NCBI GenBank assembly: GCA_030272155.1
Contig: CP126198.1
Location: 4,092,001-4,156,000, forward strand
Length of the DNA stretch: 64,000 nucleotides
Direction of reading: 5' to 3'
Source: Tetradesmus obliquus
Taxonomy: Eukaryota > Chlorophyta > Chlorophyceae > Sphaeropleales > Scenedesmaceae
Made by a program: the position numbers and the translations under genes. Numbering within the stretch: position 1 is the stretch's first letter; each line of letters opens with the position of its first letter. Below the pieces are notes generated by a model, which did not search any database, had not been told where the DNA came from, and saw nothing but the letters and a program-made list of their open reading frames with translations. This document shows positions 17,687 to 28,541 of the stretch, in pieces.

Positions 17687-19896
17687 CGAGGGTGTCGGTG
17701 CACTTCCACTGGAAACTTACTGGTCGGCTAAAATTCTTACTGGACGCTTTTGTCCCGTACGTTGCATCAACAAACATATAAGGCCCTCACCTGCCTAGGA
17801 CCGACATGGGAAAGTAAGCGCAGCGGCATTTGAAATGTCGCTACGGTTGAATTGTCGGGCCGGCACGCCTAGTGGCCCATTATGAACAGCTGCTGGTTGT
17901 GCATCGAGCAAGTTAATTTGTTGTTGTAACTCTTTGTGAAATGTTTATTTATAAAATTTGAAGCCGTTCCAATGTCCTGGCTGCAGGAAGCGGGTTGGCG
18001 AGGGTGCCTTTTTTTTTTTTTTTTTTTTTTTGAAGCAAGAAAGTTACAAGGGCTGACCTACATAACTGTGCACTTGGCGAGGGTGTCGGTGCACTTCCAC
18101 TGGAAACTTACTGGTCGGCTAAAATTCCTACTGGACGTCCCGTACGTTGCATCAACAAACATATAAGGCCCTCACCTGCCTAGGACCGACATGGGAAAGT
18201 AAGCGCAGCGGCATTTGAAATGTCGCTACGGTTGAATTTTTTTTTTTTTTTTTTACGGTTGAATTTTTAGTGGAGTCTGGGCACTCGGTCAGGTCCTGGA
18301 TGCCTTTCGGGGCTGCCCCGCACGGGGCTGTCTGCATGATCGTGTGACAGCGTCTCTTGGTACAAGAGACCTGTGGGGTGAGTGCGGAACAGGTTGCCTC
18401 ACTCTCTCAATGGATCTTTTTGTGGAGCAAGTGCACAGTCATGTAGGTCAGCCCTTGAAACTTTCTTGCTTCAAAAAAAAAAAAAAAATGTCGCTACGGT
18501 TGAATTGTCGGGCCGGCACGCCTAGTGGCCCATTATGAACAGCTGCTGGTTGTGCATCGAGCAAGTTAATTTGTTGTTGTAACTCTTTGTGAAATGTTTA
18601 TTTATCAGATTTGAAGCCGTTCCAATGTCCTGGCTGCAGGAAGCGGGTTGGCGAGGGTGTCGGTGCACTTCCACTGGAAACTTACTGGTCGGCTAAAATC
18701 TTTCTGGACGCTTTTGTCCCGTACGTTGCATCAACAAACATATAAGGCCCTCACCTGCCTAGGACCGACATGGGAAAGTAAGCGCAGCGGCATTTGAAAT
18801 GTCGCTACGGTTGAATTTTCGGGCCGGCACGCCTAGTGGCCCATTATGAACAGCTGCTGGTTGTGCATCGAGCAAGTTAATTTATTGTTATAACTCTTTG
18901 TAAAATGTTTATTTATCAGATTTGAAGCCGTTCCAATGTCCTGGCTGCAGGAAGCGGGTTGGCGAGGGTGTCGGTGCACTTCCACTGGAAACTTACTGGT
19001 CGGCTAAAATTCCTACTGGACGCTTTTGTCCCGTACGTTGCATCAACAAACATATAAGGCCCTCACCTGCCTAGGACCGACATGGGAAAGTAAGCGCAGC
19101 GGCATTTGAAATGTCGCTACGGTTGAATTGTCGGGCCGGCACGCCTAGTGGCCCATTATGAACAGCTGTTGGTTGTGCATCGAGCAAGTTAATTTATTGT
19201 TATAACTCTTTGTGAAATGTTTAATTGTGAAATTTGAAGCCGTTCCAATGTCCTGGCTGCAGAAAGCGGGTTGGCGAGGGTGTCGGTGCACTTCCACTGG
19301 AAACTTACTGGTCGGCTAAAATTCTTTCTGGACGCTTTTGTCCCGTACGTTGCATCAACAAACATATAAGGCCCTCACCTGCCTAGGACCGACATGGGAA
19401 AGTAAGCGCAGCGGCATTTGAAATGTCGCTACGGTTGAATTTTCGGGCCGGCACGCCTAGTGGCCCATTATGAACAGCTGCTGGTTGTGCATCGAGCAAG
19501 TTAATTTGTTGTTGTAACTCTTTGTGAAATGTTTATTTATAAAATTTGAAGCCGTTCCAATGTCCTGGCTGCAGGAAGCGGGTTGGCGAGGGTGTCGGTG
19601 CACTTCCACTGGAAACTTACTGGTCGGCTAAAATTCCTACTGGACGTCCCGTACGTTGCATCAACAAACATATAAGGCCCTCACCTGCCTAGGACCGACA
19701 TGGGAAAGTAAGCGCAGCGGCATTTGAAATGTCGCTATGGTTGAATTGTCGGGCCGGCACGCCTAGTGGCCCATTATGAACAGCTGCTGGTTGTGCATCG
19801 AGCAAGTTAATTTGTTGTTGTAACTCTTTGTGAAATGTTTATTTATAAAATTTGAAGCCGTTCCAATGTCCTGGCTGCAGGAAGCGGGTTGGCGAG
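17687..19896 (+). repeat. Satellite block 2
   Basis: About six to seven monomers of the 312/306-bp satellite, interrupted by the cassette at 18009-18488. It ends at GGTTGGCGAG (19887-19896), where LINE C begins. Both AT-rich subtypes (TTTATTTATCAG and TTTATTTATAAA) occur, plus one TTTAATTGTGAA variant at about 19219. No gene is seen. Confidence 0.95.
18009..18488. mobile_element. LINE-tail cassette, duplicate of 4222-4703
   Basis: T1 at 18009-18075, poly(T)-only insert at 18237-18254 and T3 at 18266-18488, in the same order with the same flanks as the block 1 cassette. T3 here reads CCCTTGAAAC instead of CCCTTGTAAC, removing the stop of the small ORF. Confidence 0.88.
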
Positions 19897-20631
19897 CAGC
19901 AGCAGCATTGCTGTCGCCGCGGCGAGCCCCATGGAAGGCCTTCATGCGGGCCAACCTGCGCCATGCACTGCCAGGACTAGGGGAGGCAGCGTTGGTGCAG
20001 CAATCAAGGGCGCCGCTGCAGGCTGCCGCCAGGGGCGGCCGGCTGCCGCTGCGCCTTGCAGCATACATAGAGGCGCTGCAAAGTGTGGGCATTCACAGGC
20101 ACGTGGAGCACAGCGCCATGACCCGCCAGCAGATCCAGCTTGAGCTGCTAGTGGGGAACCACAGCGTGGGTAGCAGCTCAGATGGGCAGATGTTGGCAGC
20201 AGCCGGCACCCTACCTGCCCAGCTGCGCCACGGCGCAGGCACCACACTGGGGCAGGTGCAGCAGCAGCTAACTGGACAGCCGCAGCAAGATGGCTTAGTG
20301 CTGCCGCCCACATGGCTGCGCACTCTGCGGGAGGGCAGCACAGGTGCATGGCAGACCGATACGCAGCAGCAGTGGGCACAACAGTTGCAGCAAGATGGCG
20401 CCACCAAGTGCTACAAGGTGCAGCAGGATGGCAGCTTGAAGGCCACGACAGCTGTCCCAATGGACACAGCAGCCCTACAATGGGCGCCCTGTTGTGTGGT
20501 AGATGTAAAAGCAGTGCCGCACCCTGCCTTTCAGCGGCAACAACAGCAGCGGCAGCAGCGACAGCAGCAGCAGCATCGGCAACAGCCAGCAGCACGGCAA
20601 CAGCAGCAGCCACGACAGCAGCAACAGCAGG

Positions 20632-20665
<34 letters not shown>

Positions 20666-20722
20666 AGCAGCATGGCAACAGCAGCAGCCGCGACAACAAC
20701 AACAACAGGAACAGCAGCAGCC

Positions 20723-20767
<45 letters not shown>

Positions 20768-21886
20768 CCAGGGACAGCAACAGCAACAGCAGCAATCGCA
20801 AAGCACGCCGTCATGGTACCTGGTGGGTGCTTGGGCAGACATTCGCGTAGATCCTAGTGTATGGGGGATGGGGTTTGCTGTCAACCTGCTGCAGTTCACA
20901 CCAAAGGTGGCAACATGCAGGCTGCTGCGGGAGCAATGCAGCCGGCAGTGCAAAGAGGGGTGGGTGTCAGGCGTAGGCATGCGCCCGCGGCTGTGGCGCA
21001 ACCGCCTGGGTGCTGAGGCGCCACAGGACGGCTTGCAGGAGATGGAGGCAGCTCAGAAACGGTCTTTCCAGCAAATGCAGCAAAGTAGCCAGGCGCCAGG
21101 CAATCGCAGCAGCAGCAGCAGTGACAGCCAGCGGTTTAGCGATGCAGCTATGATGGCAGCTTACCATGCGTCCTGGATGGATCCGTCCAGGGAGCGGGAG
21201 CTGCCAAGACAGCGCGCAGCAACTGCAGCAGCAGTGGTCACGGCTCAGCGGCAGCAACAGGAGCAGCAACAGCAGCGCATCAGCTGCCCAGCACACAATG
21301 ATCTACTGGACCCGATCACTCAATCCATGGGTGCTGCCAATGCCAGGCAGCACCGCTGGGTGGCGAGTTATCAGAGGCTGAAAGACACCCAGCTGCCGAG
21401 GCGGCTGCGAGTGTTTGGCTGGCGGCTTCTGCATGCAGGAGTGAAGGTAGGCGCACGGCGCATGCTGGCATCCAGCAGGCGCGCGCCGGCTCACTTTGCC
21501 TGCCCAGCACAGCAGTGTCAGCAGCCGCAGCAACTGGAGACCCTCACCCACTTGTTTGTGGAGTGCCCAATAGCTGCAGCAGTGTGGCAGTGGTATGCGC
21601 AACAGGTGTGGCAGCGTGTGCAGCCAGGAGCAGTGGTCCCTGTTAATAACAGCCGTCTGCTGCTGCTGGATGACTTCAGTGTGTGGGCGCCGCCAGCAGG
21701 GCAGCAGCAGTTGTGGACGCAGCTGCGTCTGCTGCTGCTGGAATCCATTTGGGTGGTGCGCTGCAGCAGCAGCAGGGCTGGCGTGACTGTGGCCAGTGCG
21801 GGTGGTAGCGAGGGCGGCAGCAGCCGCAATGCAGGCAGCAGTTTGCAATCGCAGAGCCACAGCAACAGCGGTGCGGAGGACAACAG

Positions 21887-21919
<33 letters not shown>

Positions 21920-22202
21920 TAGCATGGGCAGCCAACGGTTTGCAGCTGTCGAGCCGGGCAGCTCTTCATACGCTGCTAAGGCTGTGGCGTGCAGGTTTCT
22001 GGCAGAGCTACGGCAGCAAATTCAGAGGGAATGGGATAGGGTGGAAGTAGATGTTAGGTTGGGTTGTGGGATACCGTTTGCATGGCTGCAAGGAAGGTCG
22101 CCTGAGATCAAACTTGTTGACTTTTGGCAGAAGTGGGGAGCACTGTATAGGGTGGGCACCGATGGTCGCATCAATATTCGGGCCGGCACGGCTGGCATGT
22201 GA
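19897..22202 (+). pseudogene. LINE C ORF2 C-terminal half
   Basis: An uninterrupted frame of about 768 codons without a native start (satellite reading joins in frame). It covers the post-RT region, poly-Gln stretches (20536-20800), the zf-RVT-like region (about 21415-21590), the Ser-rich run and the conserved C terminus. Relative to LINE B the longest Gln run before the HQGQ motif is four codons longer, and the Ser run is broken by an Asn codon. No endonuclease or RT catalytic motifs, so it is dead as a gene. Confidence 0.9.
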
Positions 22203-22242
22203 GTGATGGGTTGGGCACGGGTATAGGTGGCGTGGTGGTCTG
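19897..22242 (+). mobile_element. LINE C, 5'-truncated, 3' UTR interrupted
   Basis: It begins within ORF2 at codons matching about residue 856 of LINE B, joined directly to satellite GGCGAG. It runs through the stop (22200-22202) into the first 40 bp of the 3' UTR, where a minus-strand copy starts at GGTGGTCTGTTTT. The downstream half may be at 28780-29526, which begins at the same target sequence and carries a poly(A), but intervening duplications make this uncertain. Confidence 0.85.
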
Positions 22243-23302
22243 TTTTTTTTTTTTTTTTTTTTTTTTTGAAGCAAGAAAGTTACAAGGGCTGACCTACATA
22301 ACTGTGCACTTGCTTCACAAAAAGATCCATTGAGAGAGTGAAGCAACCTGTTCCGCACTCACCCCACAGGTCTCTTGTACCAAGAGACGCTGTCACACGA
22401 TCATGCAGACAGCCCCGTGCGGGGCAGCCCCGAAAGGCATCCAGGACCTGACCGAGTGCCCAGACTCCACTAAAATCACAGTCACGCAATGACGTTTTGT
22501 GATGTGTGACAGACCGTGACTGGCCCTTGAAACAAAAGCTGTCCATAGTGTAGCTGTCAGCTATCAATGCATGGTGACTTGCACACCTCTAAAAGCTGCA
22601 CCTTACAGGCAGCATTACGACACACACACAAGACGCCTATTTATGAATGACTGATTGTCGACACAGACAATCGCCACCTGTCTATTCATAGACTCTCCAC
22701 TTCATGCAAAGCACATCCTGCTATTGACCGAACATACCCCTATGAGACATGTGGCAATATGTAAAAAAAATGACACCAACACAGACACACATCACCACAC
22801 ACGCAAACTTATCATCACATGCCTGCGCACATAATCATACTCTGCTACCCACGCGCATGCATACATAACGTAACCCAGCCATCAACTTAGCCTTTGCCAT
22901 TCTATTTTGCAACACATCACAACGAGAAACGACAACCACTACTCCAACGAATGCATTGCATATCCTGCCCGAGCCGTCAAAACAGACCACCACGCCACCT
23001 ATACCCGTGCCCAACCCATCACTCACATGCCAGCCGTGCCGGCCCGAATATTGATGCGACCATCGGTGCCCACCCTATACAGTGCTCCCCACTTCTGCCA
23101 AAAGTCAACAAGTTTGATCTCAGGCGACCTTCCTTGCAGCCATGCAAACGGTATCCCACAACCCAACCTAACATCTACTTCCACCCTATCCCATTCCCTC
23201 TGAATTTGCTGCCGTAGCTCTGCCAGAAACCTGCACGCCACAGCCTTAGCAGCGTATGAAGAGCTGCCCGGCTCGACAGCTGCAAACCGTTGGCTGCCCA
23301 TG

Positions 23303-23339
<37 letters not shown>

Positions 23340-23359
23340 TGTTGTCCTCCGCACCGCTG
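22243..23359 (-). mobile_element. LINE D, nested in LINE C
   Basis: Poly(T) 22243-22267, full 3' UTR to about 23020, then ORF2 C-terminal codons (23021-23359) until the CTG/CAG run, where LINE E interrupts at CACCGCTGTT. The stem sequence CTATTTATAGG is altered to CTATTTATGAATG here and in LINE E. Confidence 0.85.
22280..22546 (-). CDS. 88-aa ORF of the LINE 3' region (LINE D copy)
   Basis: Intact, with a His-His-Lys-Thr change near the start of the protein and FVKQ near the end. Described at 2647-2913. Confidence 0.3.
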   Translation of the reverse strand: MDSFCFKGQSRSVTHHKTSLRDCDFSGVWALGQVLDAFRGCPARGCLHDRVTASLGTRDLWGECGTGCFTLSMDLFVKQVHSYVGQPL

Positions 23360-23398
23360 TTTTTTTTTTTTTTTTTTTTTTTTTTTGAAGCAAGAAAG

Positions 23399-23665
23399 TT
23401 ACAAGGGCTGACCTACATAACTGTGCACTTGCTCCACAAAAAGATCCATTGAGAGAGTGAGGCAACCTGTTCCGCACTCACCCCACAGGTCTCTTGTACC
23501 AAGAGACGCTGTCACACGATCATGCAGACAGCCCCGTGCGGGGCAGCCCCGAAAGGCATCCAGGACCTGACCGAGTGCCCAGACTCCAGTAAAATCACAG
23601 TCACGCAATGACGTCCTGTGATGTGTGACAGACCGTGACTGGCCCTTGAAACAAAAGCTGTCCAT
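23399..23665 (-). CDS. 88-aa ORF of the LINE 3' region (LINE E copy)
   Basis: Intact from its ATG; the upstream in-frame extension seen in other copies is lost by a substitution (ATCCATGC). See 2647-2913. Confidence 0.3.
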   Translation of the reverse strand: MDSFCFKGQSRSVTHHRTSLRDCDFTGVWALGQVLDAFRGCPARGCLHDRVTASLGTRDLWGECGTGCLTLSMDLFVEQVHSYVGQPL

Positions 23666-23953
23666 AGTGTAGCTGTCAGCTATCCATGCATGGTGACTTG
23701 CACACCTCTAAAAGCTGCACCTTACAGGCAGCATTACGACACACACACAAGACGCCTATTTATGAATGACTGATTGTCGACACAGACAATCGCCACCTGT
23801 CTATTCATAGACTCTCCACTTCATGCAAAGCACATCCTGCTATTGACCGAACATACCCCTATGAGACATGTGGCAATATGTAAAAAAAATGACACCAACA
23901 CAGACACACATCACCACACACGCAAACTTATCATCACATGCCTGCGCACATAA

Positions 23954-24410
23954 TCATACTCTGCTACCCACGCGCATGCATACATAACGTAACCCAGCCA
24001 TCAACTTAGCCTTTGCCATTCTATTTTGCAACACATCACAACGAGAAACGACAACCACTACTCCAACGAATGCATTGCATATCCTGCCCGAGCCGTCAAA
24101 ACAGACCACCACGCCACCTATACCCGTGCCCAACCCATCACTCACATGCCAGCCGTGCCGGCCCGAATATTGATGCGACCATCGGTGCCCACCTCCCCAC
24201 TTCTGCCAAAAGTCAACAAGTTTGATCTCAGGCGACCTTCCTTGCAGCCATGCAAACGGTATCCCACAACCCAACCTAACATCTACTTCCACCCTATCCC
24301 ATTCCCTCTGAATTTGCTGCCGTAGCTCTGCCAGAAACCTGCACGCCACAGCCTTAGCAGCGTATGAAGAGCTGCCCGGCTCGACAGCTGCAAACCGTTG
24401 GCTGCCCATG

Positions 24411-24447
<37 letters not shown>

Positions 24448-24892
24448 TGTTGTCCTCCGCACCGCTGTTGCTGTGGCTCTGCGATTGCAAACTGCTGCCT
24501 GCATTGCGGCTGCTGCCGCCCTCGCTACCACCCGCACTGGCCACAGTCACGCCAGCCCTGCCGCTGCTGCAGCGCACCACCCAAATGGATTCCAGCAGCA
24601 GCAGACGCAGCTGCGTCCACAACTGCTGCTGTCCTGCTGGCGGCGCCCACACACTGAAGTCATCCAGCAGCAGCAGACGGCTGTTATTAACAGGGACCAC
24701 TGCTCCTGGCTGCACACGCTGCCACACATGTTGCGCATACCACTGCCACACTGCTGCAGCTATTGGGCACTCCACAAACAAGTGGGTGAGGGTCTCCAGT
24801 TGCTGCGGCTGCTGACACTGCTGTGCTGGGCAGGCAAAGTGAGCCGGCGCGCGCCTGCTGGATGCCAGCATGCGCCGTGCGCCTACCTTCAC
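23954..24892 (-). pseudogene. LINE E ORF2 C terminus, frameshifted into the 3' UTR
   Basis: The 11-bp deletion near 24192 shifts the frame past the usual TGA (24142-24144), so the reading continues through the UTR to 23954, giving a novel C-terminal extension. The zf-RVT-like Cys/His block is intact upstream. There is no native start. Confidence 0.75.
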
Positions 24893-24916
24893 TCCTGCAT
24901 GCAGAAGCCGCCAGCC

Positions 24917-25521
24917 GGTCGTTATGTATGCATGCGCGTGGGTAGCAGAGTATGATTATGTGCGCAGGCATGTGATGATAAGTTTGCGTGTGTGGTGATG
25001 TGTGTCTGTGTTGGTGTCATTTTTTTTACATATTGCCACATGTCTCATAGGGGTATGTTCGGTCAATAGCAGGATGTGCTTTGCATGAAGTGGAGAGTCT
25101 ATGAATAGACAGGTGGCGATTGTCTGTGTCGACAATCAGTCACCTATAAATAGGCGTCTTGTGTGTGTGTCGTAATGCTGCCTGTAAGGTGCAGCTTTTA
25201 GAGGTGTGCAAGTCACCATGCATTGATAGCTGACAGCTACACTATGGACAGCTTTTGTTTCAAGGGCCAGTCACGGTCTGTCACACATCACAGGACGTCA
25301 TTGCGTGACTGTGATTTTAGTGGAGTCTGGGCACTCGGTCAGGTCCTGGATGCCTTTCGGGGCTGCCCCGCACGGGGCTGTCTGCATGATCGTGTGACAG
25401 CGTCTCTTGGTACAAGAGACCTGTGGGGTGAGTGCGGAACAGGTTGCCTCACTCTCTCAATGGATCTTTTTGTGGAGCAAGTGCACAGTTATGTAGGTCA
25501 GCCCTTGTAACTTTCTTGCTT

Positions 25522-25560
<39 letters not shown>
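24917..25560 (+). mobile_element. LINE F, + strand, nested in LINE E
   Basis: A 3' UTR copy truncated at CGTTATGTATGC, ending in a 38-nt poly(A) (25523-25560). The TSD AAGCCGCCAGCC at 24905-24916 and GCCGCCAGCC at 25561-25570 split the LINE E coding sequence cleanly. Three untemplated bases (GGT) lie at the 5' junction. Confidence 0.92.
25244..25510 (+). CDS. 88-aa ORF of the LINE 3' region (LINE F copy)
   Basis: Intact, with the upstream TATAAATA at about 25145. See 2647-2913. Confidence 0.35.
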   Translation: MDSFCFKGQSRSVTHHRTSLRDCDFSGVWALGQVLDAFRGCPARGCLHDRVTASLGTRDLWGECGTGCLTLSMDLFVEQVHSYVGQPL

Positions 25561-25561
<1 letters not shown>

Positions 25562-25646
25562 CCGCCAGCCAAACACTCGCAGCCGCCTCGGCAGCTGGGT
25601 GTCTTTCAGCCTCTGATAACTCGCCACCCAGCGGTGCTGCCTGGCA
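25561..25646 (-). mobile_element. LINE E, continuation
   Basis: Resumes the LINE E coding region directly after the TSD (AAACACTCGCAGCCGCCTCG) and is cut by the next poly(T) at GGCATT. Confidence 0.85.
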
Positions 25647-25878
25647 TTTTTTTTTTTGTTTTTTTTTTTTTTTGAAGCAAGAAAGTTACAAGGGCTGACC
25701 TACATAACTGTGCACTTGCTCCACAAAAAGATCCATTGAGAGAGTGAGGCAACCTGTTCCGCACTCACCCCACAGGTCTCTTGTACCAAGAGACGCTGTC
25801 ACACGATCATGCAGACAGCCCCGTGCGGGGCAGCCCCGAAAGGCATCCAGGACCTGACCGAGTGCCCAGACTCCACTA
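25647..25878 (-). mobile_element. LINE G tail, nested in LINE E
   Basis: Poly(T) 25647-25673 with one G, then about 205 nt of 3' UTR to ACTCCACTAAAA. It abuts inverted satellite exactly where T3 cassettes elsewhere join satellite, so it is an inverted copy of a T3 junction. Confidence 0.8.
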
Positions 25879-25927
25879 AAAATTCAACCGTAGCGACATT
25901 TCAAATGCCGCTGCGCTTACTTTCCCA
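25879..25927 (-). repeat. Inverted satellite scrap
   Basis: 49 bp reading AATTCAACCGTAGCGACATT and on to TTTCCCA, the reverse complement of the main satellite orientation. It is the only inverted piece of satellite I found in the window. Confidence 0.85.
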
Positions 25928-26186
25928 TTTTTTTTTTTTTTTTTTTTGAAGCAAGAAAGTTACAAGGGCTGACCTACATAACTGTGCACTTGCTCCACAA
26001 AAAGATCCATTGAGAGAGTGAGGCAACCTGTTCCGCACTCACCCCACAGGTCTCTTGTACCAAGAGACGCTGTCACACGATCATGCAGACAGCCCCGTGC
26101 GGGGCAGCCCCGAAAGGCATCCAGGACCTGACCGAGTGCCCAGACTCCACTAAAATCACAGTCACGCAGTGACGTCCTGTGATGTG
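25928..26186 (-). mobile_element. LINE H tail
   Basis: Poly(T) 25928-25947 plus 3' UTR to CCTGTGATGTG. The next base joins directly to a T1 tail end (ACCTACATAACTG), indicating recombination between two LINE tails. Confidence 0.8.
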
Positions 26187-26330
26187 ACCTACATAACTGT
26201 GCACTTGGCGAGGGTGTCGGTGCACTTCCACTGGAAACTTACTGGTCGGCTAAAATTCCTACTGGACGTCCCGTACGTTGCATCAACAAACATATAAGGC
26301 CCTCACCTGCCTAGGACGGACATGGGAAAG
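26187..26330 (+). repeat. Satellite fragment with residual T1 tail
   Basis: The first 20 bases are the end of a T1 tail, then GGCGAGGGTGTCGG and part of one 306-bp-type monomer with the GGACGGACATGG variant. It is cut at GGGAAAG by LINE sequence. Confidence 0.85.
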
Positions 26331-26869
26331 TGTGTGTCTGTGTTGGTGTCATTTTTTTTACATATTGCCACATGTCTCATAGGGGTATGTTCGGTCAATA
26401 GCAGGATGTGCTTTGCATGAAGTGGAGAGTCTATGAATAGACAGGTGGCGATTGTCTGTGTCGACAATCAGTCACCTATAAATAGGCGTCTTGTGTGTGT
26501 GTCGTAATGCTGCCTGTAAGGTGCAGCTTTTAGAGGTGTGCAAGTCACCATGCATTGATAGCTGACAGCTACACTATGGACAGCTTTTGTTTCAAGGGCC
26601 AGTCACGGTCTGTCACACATCACAGGACGTCATTGCGTGACTGTGATTTTAGTGGAGTCTGGGCACTCGGTCAGGTCCTGGATGCCTTTCGGGGCTGCCC
26701 CGCACGGGGCTGTCTGCATGATCGTGTGACAGCGTCTCTTGGTACAAGAGACCTGTGGGGTGAGTGCGGAACAGGTTGCCTCACTCTCTCAATGGATCTT
26801 TTTGTGGAGCAAGTGCACAGTTATGTAGGTCAGCCCTTGTAACTTTCTTGCTTCAAAAAAAAAAAAAAA
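26331..26869 (+). mobile_element. LINE 3' end, + strand
   Basis: A 3' UTR copy from the TGTGTGTCTGTG stretch to poly(A) at 26855-26869, with its TATA-like box at about 26476. An A/T-rich TAAAAAATATA follows. Confidence 0.85.
26576..26842 (+). CDS. 88-aa ORF of the LINE 3' region
   Basis: Intact copy in the + strand LINE end at 26331-26869. See 2647-2913. Confidence 0.3.
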   Translation: MDSFCFKGQSRSVTHHRTSLRDCDFSGVWALGQVLDAFRGCPARGCLHDRVTASLGTRDLWGECGTGCLTLSMDLFVEQVHSYVGQPL

Positions 26870-26898
26870 TAAAAAATATATAGGTGGCGTGGTGGTCT

Positions 26899-26933
<35 letters not shown>

Positions 26934-26944
26934 AAGCAAGAAAG

Positions 26945-27211
26945 TTACAAGGGCTGACCTACATAACTGTGCACTTGCTCCACAAAAAGATCCATTGAGA
27001 GAGTGAGGCAACCTGTTCCGCACTCACCCCACAGGTCTCTTGTACCAAGAGACGCTGTCACACGATCATGCAGACAGCCCCGTGCGGGGCAGCCCCGAAA
27101 GGCATCCAGGACCTGACCGAGTGCCCAGACTCCACTAAAATCACAGTCACGCAATGACGTCCTGTGATGTGTGACAGACCGTGACTGGCCCTTGAAACAA
27201 AAGCTGTCCAT
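26945..27211 (-). CDS. 88-aa ORF of the LINE 3' region (LINE I copy)
   Basis: Intact. See 2647-2913. Confidence 0.3.
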   Translation of the reverse strand: MDSFCFKGQSRSVTHHRTSLRDCDFSGVWALGQVLDAFRGCPARGCLHDRVTASLGTRDLWGECGTGCLTLSMDLFVEQVHSYVGQPL

Positions 27212-27967
27212 AGTGTAGCTGTCAGCTATCAATGCATGGTGACTTGCACACCTCTAAAAGCTGCACCTTACAGGCAGCATTACGACACACACACAAGACG
27301 CCTATTTATAGGTGACTGATTGTCGACACAGACAATCGCCACCTGTCTATTCATAGACTCTCCACTTCATGCAAAGCACATCCTGCTATTGACCGAACAT
27401 ACCCCTATGAGACATGTGGCAATATGTAAAAAAAATGACACCAACACAGACACACATCACCACACACACAAACTTATCATCACATGCCTGCGCACATAAT
27501 CATACTCTGCTACCCACGCGCATGCATACATAACGTAACCCAGCCATCAACTTAGCCTTTGCCATTCTATTTTGCAACACATCACAACGAGAAACGACAA
27601 CCACTACTCCAACGAATGCATTGCATATCCTGCCCGAGCCGTCAAAACAGACCACCACGCCACCTATACCCGTGCCCAACCCATCACTCACATGCCAGCC
27701 GTGCCGGCCCGAATATTGATGCGACCATCGGTGCCCACCCTATACAGTGCTCCCCACTTCTGCCAAAAGTCAACAAGTTTGATCTCAGGCGACCTTCCTT
27801 GCAGCCATGCAAACGGTATCCCACAACCCAACCTAACATCTACTTCCACCCTATCCCATTCCCTCTGAATTTGCTGCCGTAGCTCTGCCAGAAACCTGCA
27901 CGCCACAGCCTTAGCAGCGTATGAAGAGCTGCCCGGCTCGACAGCTGCAAACCGTTGGCTGCCCATG

Positions 27968-28000
<33 letters not shown>

Positions 28001-28002
<2 letters not shown>

Positions 28003-28084
28003 TTTTTTTTTTTTTTTTTTTTTTTTTGAAGCAAGAAAGTTACAAGGGCTGACCTACATAACTGTGCACTTGCTCCACAAAAAG
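28001..28084 (-). mobile_element. LINE tail nested in the CTG run of LINE I
   Basis: 27-nt poly(T) plus 57 nt of tail ending CTCCACAAAAAG, flanked on both sides by (CTG)n, so the exact TSD length cannot be set. Confidence 0.85.
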
Positions 28085-28472
28085 CTGCTGCTGCTGCTGT
28101 TGCTGTTGTCCTCCGCACCGCTGTTGCTGTGGCTCTGCGATTGCAAACTGCTGCCTGCATTGCGGCTGCTGCCGCCCTCGCTACCACCCGCACTGGCCAC
28201 AGTCACGCCAGCCCTGCTGCTGCTGCAGCGCACCACCCAAATGGATTCCAGCAGCAGCAGACGCAGCTGCGTCCACAACTGCTGCTGCCCTGCTGGCGGC
28301 GCCCACACACTGAAGTCATCCAGCAGCAGCAGACGGCTGTTATTAACAGGGACCACTGCTCCTGGCTGCACACGCTGCCACACCTGTTGCGCATACCACT
28401 GCCACACTGCTGCAGCTATTGGGCACTCCACAAACAAGTGGGTGAGGGTCTCCAGTTGCTGCGGCTGCTGAC

Positions 28473-28475
<3 letters not shown>

Positions 28476-28506
<31 letters not shown>

Positions 28507-28541
28507 AAGCAAGAAAGTTACAAGGGCTGACCTACATAACT
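28476..28541 (-). mobile_element. LINE tail nested in the zf-RVT-like region of LINE I
   Basis: 30-nt poly(T) plus 36 nt of tail. The 13-bp TSD GGCTGCTGACACT lies at 28463-28475 and 28542-28554. Confidence 0.9.

Larger units (their letters stand above)
23360..24916 (-). mobile_element. LINE E, first part, nested in LINE D
   Basis: Poly(T) 23360-23386, 3' UTR to about 24141, then ORF2 C-terminal sequence up to the zf-RVT-like region. It continues at 25561-25646 after the + strand LINE F. It has an 11-bp deletion near 24192 (GCCCACCTCCCCAC where others read CCCTATACAGTGCTCCCC). Confidence 0.88.
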
